From assembly GCA_012522035.1 (NCBI GenBank), contig JAAYLF010000066.1, positions 1 through 6,720 on the forward strand: a stretch of 6,720 nt of DNA. Direction: 5' to 3'. Both the position numbers and the translations under genes were made by a program. Every line of letters starts with the position of its first letter. Position 1 is the first letter of the stretch. Shown here piece after piece: positions 6,086-6,720 of this stretch. The notes under the pieces are model-generated. The model searched no databases, was not told the origin of the DNA, and was given only the letters and a program-made list of their open reading frames with translations. The stretch comes from Clostridiaceae bacterium. GTDB taxonomy: Bacteria > Bacillota > Clostridia > UBA1212 > DUPL01.

Positions 6086-6691
6086 TTACATGGTTTCATC
6101 GGATTCGTCTATAAGATCGGAATTATGATCCTCGTTTTCGGTAACAACTCTCGAACAAAGTCCTACAGGACAGCTTGCTACGAAGGGTATTACAATAGAT
6201 TCTTTAACCTCCGATTGAATCTTGATGAAAGCGCAGACTGTTGTTTCAACCAAACCGCATTCATCAATTTGCCTGCTTACGCATCTTGGATTCTGTACCT
6301 CGCAGCTCACTGTAGCTTTTTCAGGAACCATCAAATGAGCTGTCGAATTAATGATAAACGGCTTTACAACAGTCATTTTCTTGCCGCCAATCTTTATCTT
6401 GAAAGCAACCCTGAGTTTTACCTGTACTTGAACGGTATCCTCGGTTTCTTTTTTAACAACACACTTTGCTTTCTTGACCTTGCAGTCAAGTAAAACACCA
6501 CAGTTCAATGATGGAATTTCATGTGTTTCAGTGTGGATTACTTCCTGTCTGCAAGTGTCCAGTATCCTGTTCACATTAACACAAATGGTGCTGTTTATGA
6601 AAGGTGGTACGATTCCTGGTTTTGTTGCAAACAATGCAGCAGCTCTTGCAGCTTTGCCACCACAAGCTTCAAGAACAATTGCTGTTTCCAT
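6086..6691 (-). CDS. Cys-rich protein with internal duplication, possible spore-coat-like, function unknown
   Basis: A 201-residue protein with 12 cysteines (10, 37, 47, 64, 70, 77, 130, 137, 145, 153, 174, 179). I do not recognise a named family. After a small-residue-rich N-terminus (GGKAARAAALFATKPG) comes ICVNVNRILDTC (36-47), similar to a motif near the start of several clostridial and Bacillus hypothetical or coat-like proteins. Two copies of a unit of about 50 residues follow: LDCKVKKAKCV at 68-78 and VSCEVQNPRCV at 128-138 share a CX6C core, each followed by a Val-rich beta-like stretch and then VVKPFI (108-113) or IVIPFV (166-171). The tail (184-201) is strongly acidic. No membrane segment or typical signal peptide is seen. 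The start is supported by GGGGG 6 bases before the ATG. It is convergent to the upstream pair and shares their terminator; its promoter lies at or beyond the right edge. A spore-surface role is only a guess. Confidence 0.75.
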   Translation of the reverse strand: METAIVLEACGGKAARAAALFATKPGIVPPFINSTICVNVNRILDTCRQEVIHTETHEIPSLNCGVLLDCKVKKAKCVVKKETEDTVQVQVKLRVAFKIKIGGKKMTVVKPFIINSTAHLMVPEKATVSCEVQNPRCVSRQIDECGLVETTVCAFIKIQSEVKESIVIPFVASCPVGLCSRVVTENEDHNSDLIDESDETM

Positions 6692-6697
6692 GTTATG

Positions 6698-6702
6698 CCC
6701 CC
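6698..6702 (-). promoter_or_regulatory. Ribosome binding site of the minus-strand Cys-rich gene
   Basis: Read on the minus strand, GGGGG lies 6 bases before the ATG whose complement is at 6689-6691. It is a moderate site that supports this start. Confidence 0.5.
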
Positions 6703-6705
6703 AGT

Positions 6706-6716
6706 AGTACAGTACT
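6706..6716. repeat. Small palindrome upstream of the Cys-rich gene
   Basis: AGTAC-A-GTACT is a perfect 5-bp inverted repeat around one base, 14 bases upstream of the minus-strand start codon and just before its ribosome binding site. It could be an operator half or a leader hairpin, but it is short and the window ends 4 bases later. Confidence 0.25.
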
Positions 6717-6720
6717 GCAC

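Noticed and set aside
6125..6707. Plus-strand open frames (6125-6493 and 6474-6707) opposite the Cys-rich gene
   Set aside because: They lie across the single continuous minus-strand frame with a good start, internal repeats and a terminator; neither has a ribosome binding site or a domain I recognise.

Overview
The window looks like part of a low-G+C Firmicutes chromosome, most likely a clostridial (Clostridium/Ruminiclostridium-like) anaerobe. The reasons are the A+T-rich coding, the strong purine-rich Shine-Dalgarno sites (AGGAGA, AAAGGAGGG, AAGGGGG), the TTG and GTG starts, and the gene types. The species cannot be fixed from the sequence alone. No rRNA, tRNA, CRISPR array or intact mobile element was seen.

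Left part (1-2571): a SWIM zinc-finger protein that appears to lack the usual N-terminus of its family, followed by an unrecognised 221-residue protein with a zincin-type HELGH motif. Next comes about 245 bases without an intact gene. Inside that stretch is a decayed scrap that I read as the nuclease end of a type III restriction (Res) subunit, broken by stops and a frame change. The left part is visibly more A+T-rich than what follows.

Middle (2572-4392): a complete family 8 polysaccharide lyase (hyaluronate/chondroitin AC/xanthan lyase type). Its Asn, His, Tyr and two Arg active-site positions are all recognisable. It is short and has no signal peptide, so it probably acts in the cytoplasm on imported oligosaccharides. 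No transporter or glycosidase partner lies in the window.

Right part (4393-6720): an extended -10 promoter precedes a CPBP (CAAX/Abi-type) intramembrane protease, and a 270-residue protein of unknown function follows 28 bases later, probably in the same transcript. A hairpin at 6031-6066, usable from both sides, separates this pair from a convergent minus-strand gene. That gene encodes a 201-residue Cys-rich protein with an internal duplication and an acidic tail, possibly spore-associated.

The genes do not form one obvious pathway. The window reads as an accessory region of small independent units, with a remnant of a lost restriction system at a compositional boundary. I did not find a convincing new multi-gene system. 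The best leads are the Res remnant, the cytoplasmic PL8 enzyme, the duplicated Cys-rich protein and the two uncharacterised proteins.
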